Origin: Porphyra umbilicalis
Lineage: Eukaryota > Rhodophyta > Bangiophyceae > Bangiales > Bangiaceae
Reading direction: 5' to 3'
DNA: 64,000 nt
NCBI GenBank assembly: GCA_002049455.2
Contig: KV918912.1
Span: 62,001 to 126,000, forward strand
The notes beneath the pieces were generated by a model. It saw only the letters and a list, made by a program, of their open reading frames with translations. It did no database searches and was not told where the DNA came from. The translations under genes and the position numbers were made by a program. Positions 19,122 through 30,600 of this stretch are shown here, piece by piece (position 1 is the first letter of the stretch; each line of letters starts with the position of its first letter).

Positions 19122-19690
19122 ATGGTGCTCGTTCAGCGGCTTCTTTCAATTGGCGACGTCCGGACGCACATGCGGACGCTGATGCCACTTTTTGGGCAAC
19201 GCCATCGCCGACACGCTCGACATGAGCAACATCGGGGCGAAGATACGGCTGGAACGGTGGCTGCGCAAGCATTTAAAGGACGCGTGGGTTTTCGAATTGG
19301 AGCTTTCGTACGAGCTGCGAGCCAAGGTTGACAAGCGGACGCTGAAGGACGCATTTGCTCGACCCGTAAAGGTGTCGCTGCCGCAATTCTTTTGCCCACG
19401 CAACCGCGTCGACACCGACGTCCGATTGGCGCATCTCGTGCTCATGCTCCAAATGGAGGAGTCGGCTCGCGTTGCGTTTGATGACTTCATCAAGGCCAAC
19501 TCCTGCACCGAGCTCAGTCGACCGCGCAAGCAGACGCCCGCCTCTCTTGCGTCGCTTGCACATTTGCGCTCGGCTTCACGCGTACCCCCCTCCCCTGCGA
19601 GGCTTTCGGCTGTCCAAGTCGTCTCTTTGCCTCCTGGTGCAACATTCTTCAACACCCTCCTTCGAACGCGGGACCACGTGTACAAGGGAT
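19122..19690 (+). pseudogene. Hypothetical protein relic
   Basis: Begins with ATG at 19122 (MVLVQRLLSIGDVRTHMRTL), then appears to shift frame near 19192 into a frame reading MSNIGAKIRLERWLRKHLKD and LELSYELRAKVDKRTLKDAF, FCPRNRVDTDVRLAHLVLML. The composition is that of a real globular protein with helical segments. No family is recognised. It may end in a splice donor near 19679, because a long pyrimidine tract and an AG follow at 19715-19761. Confidence 0.4.
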
Positions 19691-19775
19691 CTCATCTCCC
19701 AACTCACCTCACTTGCATTTCTCCATCACTTTTGCTCGCTCCTCTTCCTCCTGCTTCACTAGAGTCTTGTGGTAG

Positions 19776-20015
19776 CGGTCGGGGGAAAAGACCGGCTCGC
19801 ATTCCGAAGCGAGTGCAACCAGCAGCTTTGCACCCGTCAGCGGCAAGTGGACGAACTCGCACGCCCAAGTGGGCGGCTTCGGCGGCATGAACCACGGCAG
19901 ATGCGAGGACACTATCTACAGCGGAAACATCGGCGGCAGCGTCTCGTGCCATTGTGGCAAGGGCGCGGCCGTCCGCTGTGTCGTTTACTTCGGTCGCTGC
20001 TCAACGTATGGCTAA
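19776..20015 (+). CDS. Cysteine-rich C-terminal exon candidate
   Basis: An 80-codon open stretch ending with TAA at 20013-20015. It reads SGKWTNSHAQVGGFGGMNHG and then RCEDTIYSGNIGGSVSCHCG and AVRCVVYFGRCSTYG, a compact Cys/Gly-rich end that could be disulfide-bonded or metal-binding. It has no ATG before 19887. An upstream pyrimidine tract with AG sites at 19761 and 19775 suggests it is an exon continuing the gene at 19122. Function unknown. Confidence 0.35.
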   Translation, partial: RSGEKTGSHSEASATSSFAPVSGKWTNSHAQVGGFGGMNHGRCEDTIYSGNIGGSVSCHCGKGAAVRCVVYFGRCSTYG

Positions 20016-21060
20016 GGTACTTCCTCGAAACAGCTTTCGGGGAGCACGCACACCTTCGTCGTGTACGCCACGTGCATTGCAGGAACACCAGCCCTCCCCG
20101 CCGTCCGCATCGGCGGCTCTGCCGCTCTTGCCATCCTTGACGGCGGCACTGCTGCCCCCCCCGTCGAAACAGGCGTCAGCACCGCCGCCCCCACCAACTG
20201 CGGCGACGGCGTCGCCGTTACGGCTGTCAGAATCGCACGTGCAACCAAACCCACGGCCTCCTTTGGGAGCGACGCCACGCGCACCCCCTACTTCTGTAGA
20301 GGCGTCATCCCCACGGCATTCTTTGACTGTAACTTCGACCTTGCATCCTTCGATGGCGGCTGGGGTGGCGACTAGTGCGGCGGCCGTAGCCACAGCCGAG
20401 TCGTCGGCGCCCAAGGGCCAGCCCCGGAAAAGGAGCATCACGTCAGACTTTTCCGCCGAGGCTGCAATGCTTGCCCGCACGAGATTGATCAATTCGTTCA
20501 AGAGCGCGAGTACCCAAACGGCGGCCGCGGGTGGATCCAACAAGAATGCCGTTGTGGGCGCCCCGGCGCCTTCCGTTTCGCTGACCACCCTTCTACCTTC
20601 CTTCTCACCAGACACGCCGCCGCCATCGTTGCTATATGGGGCGGGCGTGGTTGTTCCTCCGGCCGCAGTGGAGGCTGCGCACCCCTCCCCTGCGGCAGCC
20701 GTGATATCCAACCCTTCTGGAGCGAAGGACGCTTCGGCGCCATCCATCCCGCCGGCCGCCATCCTCCCTGCACCCTCACCAGGCACGCCTTCACCGTAAT
20801 TTCTTGGCGGAACAGGTGCGGTGATGCCGTCGACAGCAGTGGACACGGCGGAGCTGTCGACCAGCGCCCTCTCTTTTTCTGTCCCAGCGATCAAACCGCC
20901 ATCGCCGGCGGTGCCACGGGCGGTGGTCACGGGGGCCGATTCATCCAACGCAACGGTGAAAACTCGCCAGAGTGTAAGAAGCGGGCGGAGCGTGTACTTC
21001 TTTCGAAACACCCGCACTGGTGTGCCCGTCAGACAAAAGACTGAAGCGAGCTCTCCGTCA
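19954..21060 (+). CDS. Pro/Ala/Ser-rich hypothetical ORF
   Basis: A 281-codon open frame (to 20799), continuing in the same frame after a TAA with about 80 more codons. Most is Pro/Ala/Ser-rich and could be coincidental in GC-rich DNA, and the opposite strand is also open (21017-20001). A stretch around 20430-20520 (KRSITSDFSAEAAMLARTRL) looks more like real protein. Copia 2 starts just after. Low confidence. Confidence 0.25.
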
Positions 21061-21132
21061 TCTGCTGAATTGGATTCAGCAACTCCCCAGGATCAGTCCC
21101 ACCGGTCATGTGGCGTTGTTGGTTTTGCGACC

Positions 21133-23330
21133 TTCACAGGTTGTGGGCCCAGCTGTCGCTGATGTCAACCGTTGTCTTACCTGCGCTCGTCGGCGAGACG
21201 ACGTTGCACGGATCGCGATATCTTCCGGCGTTGGGCGGGCGTGTTCTGCTCCCTACGTCGTTAGTGCGGCGCTGTGCGGCGCCGAGGTCATCAAATTGGC
21301 AGACCACACCCGCTATGGCGGCCCCCGGCTCGCGCAGTTGGACGAAGACTACAAGGTGTGGGCAGCGTACCAGCGTGCGCAGCTCAAAAAGCAGAATCTC
21401 TGGGCGGCGGTCGCGACGGACCGACCAACATCTTCGTCCGATGACAAGAATGTTGACCTGGTGATCGACGCGTGGGACGCCATGACCGAGAAGGCGCTGG
21501 CGACCATCCAGATGTCGGTCAAGCCCGTGCATCTCAACACGGTCACGTCGGTTGACACGGCAAAGGAGGCGTGGGACGCGCTCAAGGTCATGTTCGAGGC
21601 GCGTGACAACGCGCAGCTGCTGCGGCTCATGGACGAGCTGAGCAGCCTGAAGAAGGGTGGCGACGAGAACGTCATCAAGTTTGTGTCGCTCGCCAAGATG
21701 ATCCGGGACGAGCATGCCATGCTCGGCATCCCGGTGGACGACAACAGGCTCGCACTGCGTGTCCTAGCAGGGCTCCCGGTAGAGTACGGGATGCTGAGGA
21801 CGGTGTTGGAGAACAAGGACACTGAGCCTGTCATTTTGCATGTGACGGCTAAGCTGCTGCAACTGGAGCAGTGAAGCATGACCCTCGCCACGTACAAGCC
21901 TTCTGGCAGTGTCCAGTCACAAGCCTTTGCGGCAGCGGCGCCTATGAAGCCGTTTGACAAGAAGTCGGTCGTGTGCTTCTACAGCAACAGGAAGGGACAC
22001 ATGCAGCGCGACTACCACAAGAAGAAGGCGGACGAGGCCAAGGGCAAGGGCAATCCCGTCATCTGTGGTCGTGAAGGCGGCTCCGGCGGCGGGCCCCACG
22101 CGGGTGCCGCTCTGGCCAACACTGCTTCTACTGGCAGTTGCGGGAGCAGAAAGGCTCACGGGAGGTCTCGTTGTTCATCAAATTGGGTGCTTGACTCTGG
22201 CGCAATCAACCACGTGGCCGCCAGGGATAAGGGCTTCGCCGTCCGGACGGCGGAAAGCGGGGCCGAAGTCACCTTGGCCAACGGCGAGAAGGTGCCCATC
22301 AAGGAAGCACCAAGACGCGCATGGTGCTCGAGGAGGCCATGCTCGTTCCGAGCCTGACAAGCAACCTGCTGTTGGTTCGAGGGGTCGACCGCAATCGAGG
22401 TGCAGTTGTGTTCGTCAACAATGCCTGTTACATCCTCAGCGACGAGGATGCTGTTCGATGAAGCGGGGTGCTCGACAAGGCTTCAGTGGTCGGCAGGCTG
22501 AACGACCTGGAGCAGTATGTGATCAAGGTGACGCCGGTCCAGGCGTCAGCTAACGCGGCATTCACGCGCATAGCTTGGGACGCGGAGCTGTGGCACCGTC
22601 GTTTCAACCACTTGAGGTTGGAGAACCTCAAGAAGGCGGCCACAATGGTCGACGGCATGCCGTCTTCAGTGGCAGACGCCAAGCGCGTCAGTGGCACGGT
22701 GTGTGTGCCTTGTGTGGACGGCAAGATGGTTCAGTCGCCGAGCCCCCGCTCGTCTACAGCGACAACCAAGTGCTAAATGGTGCCCACCGACACTGGTGGC
22801 CCACTCGCTGAGTCGTTGGGTGGTTCGATCTACTTCCTGACGGCGCTGGAGTACTCCACGGGGTTCATCACGGCTACGCCAAGCAAGACAAAAGGAATGG
22901 CCCCGGATGTGCTCAAGAAACGTATCAAGCAGATTGAGACACTGACAGGGACCAAGGTCAAGCGCGTCCGTCATGATGGTGCCAAGGAGTACGTCACCAA
23001 GGATTTCAAGGCGAAGTACGAGGACAAGGGCATCAAATCGGAGATGAAGGCGCCGTAGAAGTCCCATCATAACGGCAAAGAGGAGCGGGTGAACCGCACG
23101 CTGATCGAGCGCGTGCATGCTGCTCTGCTCGCTGCCGGAGCGGAGGAAGAGCTGTGGGCTGAGGCGTTGGCCTCCGTCGTTTATGTTCTGAACTGGTGCC
23201 GCAACTCGGGGCTGAACGTGACGCCGCTGGAGGCTCTAACGGGGTGACGACCCAACGTCTCGGGATTCCGCGTTTGGAGGAATCGGGCGTGGGCGCTCAG
23301 AGCATTCCCACCAATGTCGGGCCAACGCCA
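21133..23330 (+). mobile_element. Ty1/copia element 2, relic related to copia 1
   Basis: The sequence from the LTR end (TTCACA at 21133-21138) through primer site, gag, protease and integrase is clearly homologous to copia 1. The rest of the LTR upstream is not recognisable, and homology stops after the integrase near 23290-23330, so reverse transcriptase, RNase H and 3' LTR are absent. Both ends appear eroded rather than bounded by a target duplication. Confidence 0.88.
21296..23330 (+). pseudogene. gag: Copia 2 gag-pol remnant
   Basis: Same domain order as copia 1. The start ATG is changed to TTG (21296-21298). Gag (ATIQMSVKPVHLNTV) is open to a TGA at 21872-21874. Two knuckle cysteines are lost (CFYSNRKGHMQRDY). 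Protease DSGAINHV is present. A deletion near 22300 shifts the frame. The pre-integrase module LWHRRFNHL with CVPC is intact. A TAA-ATG junction (22774-22779) matches copia 1. The integrase keeps HDGAKEY and EERVN but has stops near 23058 and 23246. This copy is older or more damaged than copia 1 in gag, but better preserved in the integrase second Asp. Confidence 0.85.
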
Positions 23331-26192
23331 TACTGGGCACACGTTGCAGAAACGTGTCTCAAATTCGCAGTTGGCCAGTTCTCGGAGCGGGGAACAATGT
23401 CGAACGAGCACGTGGCGTTGCCAACGGAGGTCAATCGAGTTAAAACGCGAATGTTCTTTCGTCCGATTCAGAGTCGGAGCCGTTGGCCTCGGGGCGAACG
23501 AGTTGCCTATGGATCCTCTGTAGGCAACTCTTTGGCCTGATGCCAAAGGGTTGTGTGCGCTGATTGGTCGATCGCGGCTTTAAGGTGATATATGAGTGAC
23601 ATGTGGCAGTTCATATTGTCCTCAGATTGCCTAATTTATCATAATTTTGTTTCGACAGCTACCCACGGATGGAATATGGTACCTCTCGGAACTGGACAGC
23701 CGCGTGCCAGCTCGGCCCCAGGGCCCCGATCGTTGAAGTGTGTCACGTACCTCTCGTGCAGTGGCGTGTGGCCGAACTCGGTAACAAGCCTGTCAGACAC
23801 GCGGCGCGATCGCACCGGCACTAGTCAAACAACTGGATTGGAGCGCTCTTGCGAGCTCACGAGGTGGGGCCTGGCCCCTGGCCCCGCGCCCGGACGCCAA
23901 ATTGCCGCACCTGCGCCGACGTACTGAACTCAGCAGAAGCCACCACGCTTGACAGCACACAAGGGCGCCCCTTGACAACCGCCACACAGCAACGGCCGTT
24001 GAAGGTTCGGGCTTAACGCGTCTGCTTTTGGTTGTGCATTTTTGGGCGCTGTCGTCAGCTTTGACTAAGGTTAACGGAGCCCAACGGTTCTTTAAAGGAC
24101 GGCCCGTTGAAGACAACCTCCAACTACACGCGAAACCGTTGGGCTCCGTTGAAGCTCAACGGAGCTCAACACAGCCCCAACGAACGCCATTTCCAATCGG
24201 TGTTTCCAGCCCATCCGGGAGGGTGGCTCGCGATGGTCACATGTCGCATAAGAAAAACTCACGATGGTCACATGACGAACACGATGGAGACGCGGTAAGG
24301 CCCCGTCAAAGACCGGATTGGTGCAATAAAGTAGATCTGACGAAGGTTGAGGACTCCAGGGGATTGCAATGAGAGATCGTGGCAATGGTAGTTGGCGTGT
24401 ACTTCGAGCGCGGACCCACTCAAAGACACAGTAAGAAGCAGTATCCACACAGCCTGAGGGGACCTAGGGGTTCCCCAGATGGCCTGAAATCGCTCCCCTT
24501 CCAGTCACCTTGATTAGGTTAGCTCAGCCTGAGGGGACTTCCTAGAACTGGCCAGTTTGTCATAGGAGATTCCTGTACATCAATACACGAGCACCAAGTC
24601 TCCCTCAAATTGTTCTTTACGAAGTCGGCCCACTAACAACGCTGCTCTATTTCAGTAGGTGACCGCCACCAGTGCGCCGTGTACAGAAGTCGGCATTTCC
24701 GCCGCCCGTGAAAGCGGCGTCGTCCCTCCCCGATGGTATCTCTCCCCGCATGTGCCCCTCCCAGCTGGCGCCTCTCGCTGCTGGTGCCCGCTCCCGCTGG
24801 CGTGCTTGCCCGCTGTCACCCCTATCAGCAGCTTTTCCTGCATGCGTGCGCCTCTCGCTGCCGGAGCCCCTCGCCGCTGGCGCCTCTCCCTGACGTCCCC
24901 CTTCCCCGTTACCTGTGTGTTGGAACACTCCCTCGGTGTCGCGCTCTGCCGTTGGCACGCTTTCCTGGTCGCACCCCTCCATGCTGGCGCTCTTCCTCAC
25001 GACCGGGCCGCTCGCCTGCTATGCGGTACGTTCGCCACTTGCTTGGGCCACAAGGACCAGCGAGATGCGTCTGGCGTACTCGCTACACATTTGACAACCT
25101 GGCATTGAGCGCCCGGTTGTGGTAACGGAAAAAATGTATATGCACAACAAGCAAATTAAAATTCTCTCTCGATTTTTGCAATCCATTTTCGACATGGGGC
25201 ATCGTAGCGGCGAATAATCTGGTATGTCTCTCTGCCGAGACAGAAACACGAGAATCCTTTTCACTTTCTCGCTGTCTCAATGATCCAATCAAATTTCAGC
25301 ATTGCAACACAAGCCAGGCTGACAGTCCTCATTCTGACGAAGCGCATCCGGATAAAGCGCGCCGCGCCACGCGCCTTACGCCGCGCGCTCCGGGCGCAAC
25401 ACCTGGCCCCACAAAATGCGCGACCCGTTCGCTCTACCCCGAGCCCCGTGCGTCCCGCCTCGGCCCATGCCCTGGGCGCTACGCCCGTTTCCGAGCCCCG
25501 AACATGGGACCCGCTCCGCAACAGAGGCGCCCCGTCCCACCCAGGAGGCCTGCTACCGCGCCGAAGCGCTGGCCCACCGCTCTATGCCTGTCATGCCCAC
25601 CGCAGCATCCTACGTCCCCACCCTTTACGTCCCGCCCCACCCCGTTCCCCACACGTCCAGCCTTGCCACGCGCTCAGCGTGTCGGACCTCAATCTGCGCC
25701 CATCGAAACCTGCCCCGACGCATGCTTACCATCGCTCCTCGCACTCCATGCCCAATGGGCCACACTTTGACCACTGCACATCTTTATGGTCCGCAATCCA
25801 CGCGCAGAGCCCGGCGCGCCGCCCCACGCCCAGTGCGCCTTGGCGCACCCCGCGATCAGTCCTCCCTGCCACGCCCCATTTCCGGCCCGCCCCGCCCGCG
25901 TTGTGCCCTGCCTGCCTCACCCCGCCCCGCTCGACGCTCACTCCTGTGCATCTCGGTGCGCTCCTGGCCACGGCTGGCAGAAATACACGCGTTGCTTGAT
26001 GGAGGTTGTCTTTTGGCCATTGATGCTGAGCTTGATGCCGTTCGTAGAACTCCCCATGTGCTCCATGCTGCAGTGGAACACGTCAAAAAGAAGCCAACCC
26101 GGAGAAGCATGCAACGTGGGGCAGATGAGAATAAGCGTGCTATTGGTTTCAGTTCGTAACCTGCATCGCAGAGATGACGCAGAATTAGAAAG
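23331..26192. other. Non-genic region with one strong inverted repeat
   Basis: No gene is supported. GC-rich Pro/Arg frames (for example 25280-26159) look like shadows. The region holds a perfect hairpin (24073-24150). A minus-strand stretch around 26100-25940 reads somewhat protein-like (MEHMGSSTNGIKLSINGQ) but stands alone. Confidence 0.5.
24073..24150. repeat. Perfect 17-bp inverted repeat, 44-nt loop
   Basis: AACGGAGCCCAACGGTT (24073-24089) is the exact reverse complement of AACCGTTGGGCTCCGTT (24134-24150). The next bases continue with the related CAACGGAGCTCAAC. It could be a MITE core or a transcript hairpin. Confidence 0.8.
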
Positions 26193-26665
26193 TGTAGTAC
26201 TACGCCAGAGGCGTTGTACTCGTGGCTGTGGGCGCTGGTGCTCGGAAGCCGGGTGGTCGGTGGTGTGTCGCCTTTGTGGCGTGCCACTGCGGCGTGTGAG
26301 CGCCTGCGGCGCACGTGTCTGGGTGAGCTCGTCGGATTGTCCGGTGCTGACAGCGGGGCGTGTCAATCCAGATTGGGTAGTGTCATGCATTGGAGGGAAT
26401 TATCTGCTTCGTAGGTATTTGGCAGCGCGGGACCGGGCCAACTAGTGGCCCCGGTCCCCGCGCAGCGTTTTCTGCCCTTTAAGGACGAAGGGCGGCGACG
26501 GTGGGAGGCACCGTCGTCGCCGGCAAGTAAACCGTGCCTGTTTGTCTTGGCGTTTCGGGCGGCCTGACTTCCTGGACCTCGAGTCCCATAGCGGGTGACG
26601 CACGAGCGGCTAGGACGGCCGGTACTTCCCTCCTCTCCGAGGTGATCGCGATTCATTGTACTACA
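26193..26665 (+). repeat. 5' LTR of the non-autonomous element
   Basis: 473 bp with 8-bp inverted ends TGTAGTAC/GTACTACA. It contains three hairpins in its 3' half: a long one at 26425-26463 (GCGCGGGACCGGGCCA against TGGCCCCGGTCCCCGCGC), then GCCCTT/AAGGGC (26474-26493), then CGACGGTG/CACCGTCG (26496-26516). Confidence 0.92.
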
Positions 26666-26683
26666 TTTGGCGCTCCGGGTGAG
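26666..26683 (+). other. Candidate primer-binding site of the non-autonomous element
   Basis: TTTGGCGCTCCGGGTGAG directly after the 5' LTR resembles the TGGCGC-type start seen after many gypsy LTRs. I cannot name the tRNA. Confidence 0.4.
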
Positions 26684-27699
26684 ACTCTGGCATTGCTAGC
26701 GCGGTGCCGGGGACGAACCATGTTGGTGCATCGATCGCGTGACCCCAGAGGGGTTGTCTTGGGTGCGGATTTGACGGTCGAGCGAGGACGTCCCGAGGGA
26801 CCGTGCTTCCTGTTGTCTTTTTGGATTGCGGATGTTCCTCTCCTTCCCCGCTCAACGATGTCGCGTGGTAGATCGACATGCCTGACAAGCATCAAGAGCA
26901 ACCACGCCATCGGCGGGAGACGACAGCACGCTGGCGCGGCCCACCCGGGACCCGGGTCTTCGGCAGAGGGGCGGCCCCGGCCTGGCGGCGGTGGTACGGT
27001 GGTAGGTGAGTTGGACTCCCTACCCGAGGACCCCGGCCACACGCCGACCAACGGGACTCGTCCCCCCATCATCCGGAACGGGTGGCTGCGGGTACGGTGT
27101 GCCGCGATGACCGCCAGGGGGCCTCCAACCAACCCCTGGAATTAAGGCTCGCCGGGCTATGGGACGTTGGCCACTTCCCATTGGGATCCGGGTGACGTCA
27201 AGCGGTGCGTGGCCGGTGAGCTGTGTCGGTTGTGGCGACGGATCTAACACGTTCATCCCGACCGCGCCGCGGTACGATTGAGATGGCGTCCTCGGCGCTG
27301 GGCTACGATACTTTGCCGGATCGGCGACCCGGACGGCGGCGGAGCTCAGCGTTGGAGCGCTCTCCCAAGAATTCCCGGCGGGGTAATCGACGGAGGAGCG
27401 TGAGGCGGATGAACACCAAGATTATTGGCGGGGTCGTCACCATCGGTGTCTTCCCCCGGCGTCGCCGGTACTGTGGGTGGGGCTTTGCTCGTGGCAGCCA
27501 ACCCCGGTGATGACGCCCTGTCGAGCATCTCGGAGAACATTCGGCCCCACGCGGGGTGCTTCGGCAGTCAGCGCTACTAAGTTGCGACAAGGACCGGGCA
27601 AGATAAGACGCGACTAGTATCGCGCAACGCGAGAGAGAGAGGAAGCAGATAATGGGGCAAGCGCAAGACACAAGAGAGGCCGCTGCGATAACGACGACG
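26684..27699. other. 5' internal region of the non-autonomous element
   Basis: About 1 kb of unique sequence between primer site and satellite. No gag or pol motif in any frame. It would be the natural place for packaging signals. Confidence 0.5.
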
Positions 27700-30600
27700 A
27701 GCCGTTGGGAACCTCAAAACCGACGGCGATGACGGCGCGTCGGCGGCATCGACGACCGAGTCGTGGACAGCGACCGATCAAGGGCGTCGTCGACGCGAGC
27801 GGATTCGGCGGCGCGACGGGCGGACATCGGCGTCGCCGTCCTCTTCCCCCAACCCGAGATCGAGCCGACGGAACCGGCACCGCCGGCACACGTGGCAACG
27901 AGCCGTCCCTCTTGGGTGAGCGCTGATTCATGATCAGCGGTCCGCCCCGGAGGTGGTGATACGGCTCGCAGCGATGCGTGCTTGGGGCGGCGGAGCCGCC
28001 CCGGTCGGCCCCGTTGAGGAGGGGGAGGGGCGACGCCCGTGGCGGGCGTCGGCGCACGCGGCCCGTTTGTCCCCTTGTTGTGGGAGCGACCGCGCGGGCA
28101 CGAGCACGGCGACGGGTGACGCCCCTGAAAGGGATGGACGCGCGTTGGCAGCGCGGGGCATCCCCGGGGACGGATGGTCCTCGACGACGGCGGCGTCGAC
28201 GACTGAGGCGCTGACAGCGACCGATCAAGGGCGTCGTCGACGCGATCGCATTCGGCGGCGCGACGGGCGGACATCGGCGTCGCCGTCCTCTTCCCCCAAC
28301 CCGAGATCGAGCCGACGGAACCGGCACCGCCGGCACACGTGGCAACGAGCCGTCCCTCTTGGTTGGGCGCTGACTGGTGATCAGCGGTCCGCCCCGGAGG
28401 GGGTGATACGGCTCGCAGCGATGCGTGCTTGGGGCGGCGGAGCCGCCCCGGTCGGCCCCGTTGAGGAGGGGGAGGGGCGACGCCCGTGGCGGGCGTCGGC
28501 GCACGCGGCCCGTTCGTCCCCTCGTCGTGAGGACGACGGGGCGGGCGCGAGCACGGCGACGGGTGACGCCCCTGAAAGGGATGGACGCGCGTTGGCAGCG
28601 CGGGGCATCCCCGGGGACGTATGATCCTCGACGACGGCGGCGTCGACGACTGAGGCGCTGACAGCGACCGATCAAGGGCGTCGCCGACGCGATCGCATTC
28701 GGCGGCGCGACGGGCGGACATCGGCGTCGCCGTCCTCTTCCCCCAACCCGAGATCGAGCCGACGGAACCGGCACCGCCGGAACACGTGGCAACGAGCCGT
28801 CCCTCTTGGGTGGGCGCTGACTGGTGATCAGCGGTCCGCCCCGGAGGGGGTGATACGGCTCGCAGCGATGCGTGCTTGGGGCGGCGGAGCCGCCCCGGTC
28901 GGCCCCGTTGAGGAGGGGGAGGGGCGACGCCCGTGGCGGGCGTCGGCGCAAGCGGCCCGTTCGTGCCCTCGTCGTGGGGACGACGGGGCGGGCGCGAGCA
29001 CGGCGACGGGTGAAACCCCTGGACGCGCGTTGGCAGCGCGATGGCATCCCCGGAGACGGACGGTCTTCGACGACGGCGGCGGGGCGTCGGCGGCGTCGAC
29101 GACTGAGGCTCTGACGGCGACCGATCAAGGGCTTCGTCGACGCGATCGCATTCGGCGGCGCGGCGGGCGGTCATCGGCGTCGCCGTCCTCTTCCCCCAAC
29201 CCGAGATCGAGCCGACGGATCCGGCACCGCCGGCACGCGTAGCAACGAGCCGTCCGTCTGGGGCGGGCGCTGATTCGTGACCAGCGCCCCGCCCCGGAGG
29301 GGGAGGGCCGGCTCGGAGCGATACATGCTTGCGACGGCAAAGCCGCCACGGTCGGCTCCGTTGAGGAGGGGGAGGCGCGACGCCCGTGCCGGGCGTCGGC
29401 GCACGCGGCCCGTTCGTCCCCTTGTTGTGGGAGCGACCACGCGGGCACGAGCACGGCGACGGGTGACGCCCCTGAAAGGGATGGACGCGCGTTGGCAGCG
29501 CGGGGCATCCCCGGGGACGTATGGTCCTCGACGACGGCGGCGTCGACGACTGAGGCGCTGACAGCGACCGATCGAGGGCGTCGTCGACGCGATCGCATTC
29601 GGCGGCGCGACGGGCGGACATCGGCGTCGCCGTCCTCTTCCCCCAACCCGAGATCGAGCCGACGGAACCGGCACCGCCGGAACACGTGGCAACGAGCCGT
29701 CCCTCTTGGGTGGGCGCTGACTGGTGATCAGCGGTCCGCCCCGGAGGGGGTGATACGGCTCGCAGCGATGCGTGCTTGGGGCGGCGGAGCCGCCCCGGTC
29801 GGCCCCGTTGAGGAGGGGGAGGGGCGACGCCCGTGGCGGGCGTCGGCGCACGCGGCCCGTTCGTGCCCTCGTCGTGGGGACGACGGGGCGGGCGCGAGCA
29901 CGGCGACGGGTGAAACCCCTGGACGCGCGTTGGCAGCACGATGGCATCCCCGGAGACGGACGGTCTTCGACGACGGCGGCGGGGCGTCGGCGGCGTCGAC
30001 GACTGAGGCTCTGACGGCGACCGATCAAGGGCTTCGTCGACGCGATCGCATTCGGCGGCGCGGCGGGCGGTCATCGGCGTCGCCGTCCTCTTCCCCCAAC
30101 CCGAGATCGAGCCGACGAATCCGGCACCGCCGGCACGCGTAGCAACGAGCCGTCCGTCTGGGGCGGGCGCTGATTCGTGACCAGCGCCCCGCCCCGGAGG
30201 GGGAGGGCCGGCTCGGAGCGATACATGCTTGCGACGGCAAAGCCGCCACGGTCGGCTCCGTTGAGGAGGGGGAGGGGCGACGCCCGTGCCGGGCGTCGGC
30301 GCACGCGGCCCGTTCGTCCCCTTGTTCTGGGAGCGACCACGCGGGCACGAGCACGGCGACGGGTGACGCCCCTGAAAGGGATGGACGCGCGTTGGCAGCG
30401 CGGGGCATCCCCGGGGACGTATGGTCCTCGACGACGGCGGCGTCGACGACTGAGGCGCTGACAGCGACCGATCAAGGGCGTCGTCGACGCGATCGCATTC
30501 GGCGGCGCAACGGGCGGACATCGGCGTCGCCGTCCTCTTCCCCCAACCCGAGATCGAGCCGACGGAACCGGCACCGCCGGCACACGTGGCAACGAGCCGT

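Noticed and set aside
25280-26159. Long plus frames before the non-autonomous element
   Set aside because: Pro/Arg/His-rich in all open frames at once, no motif, no splice support.
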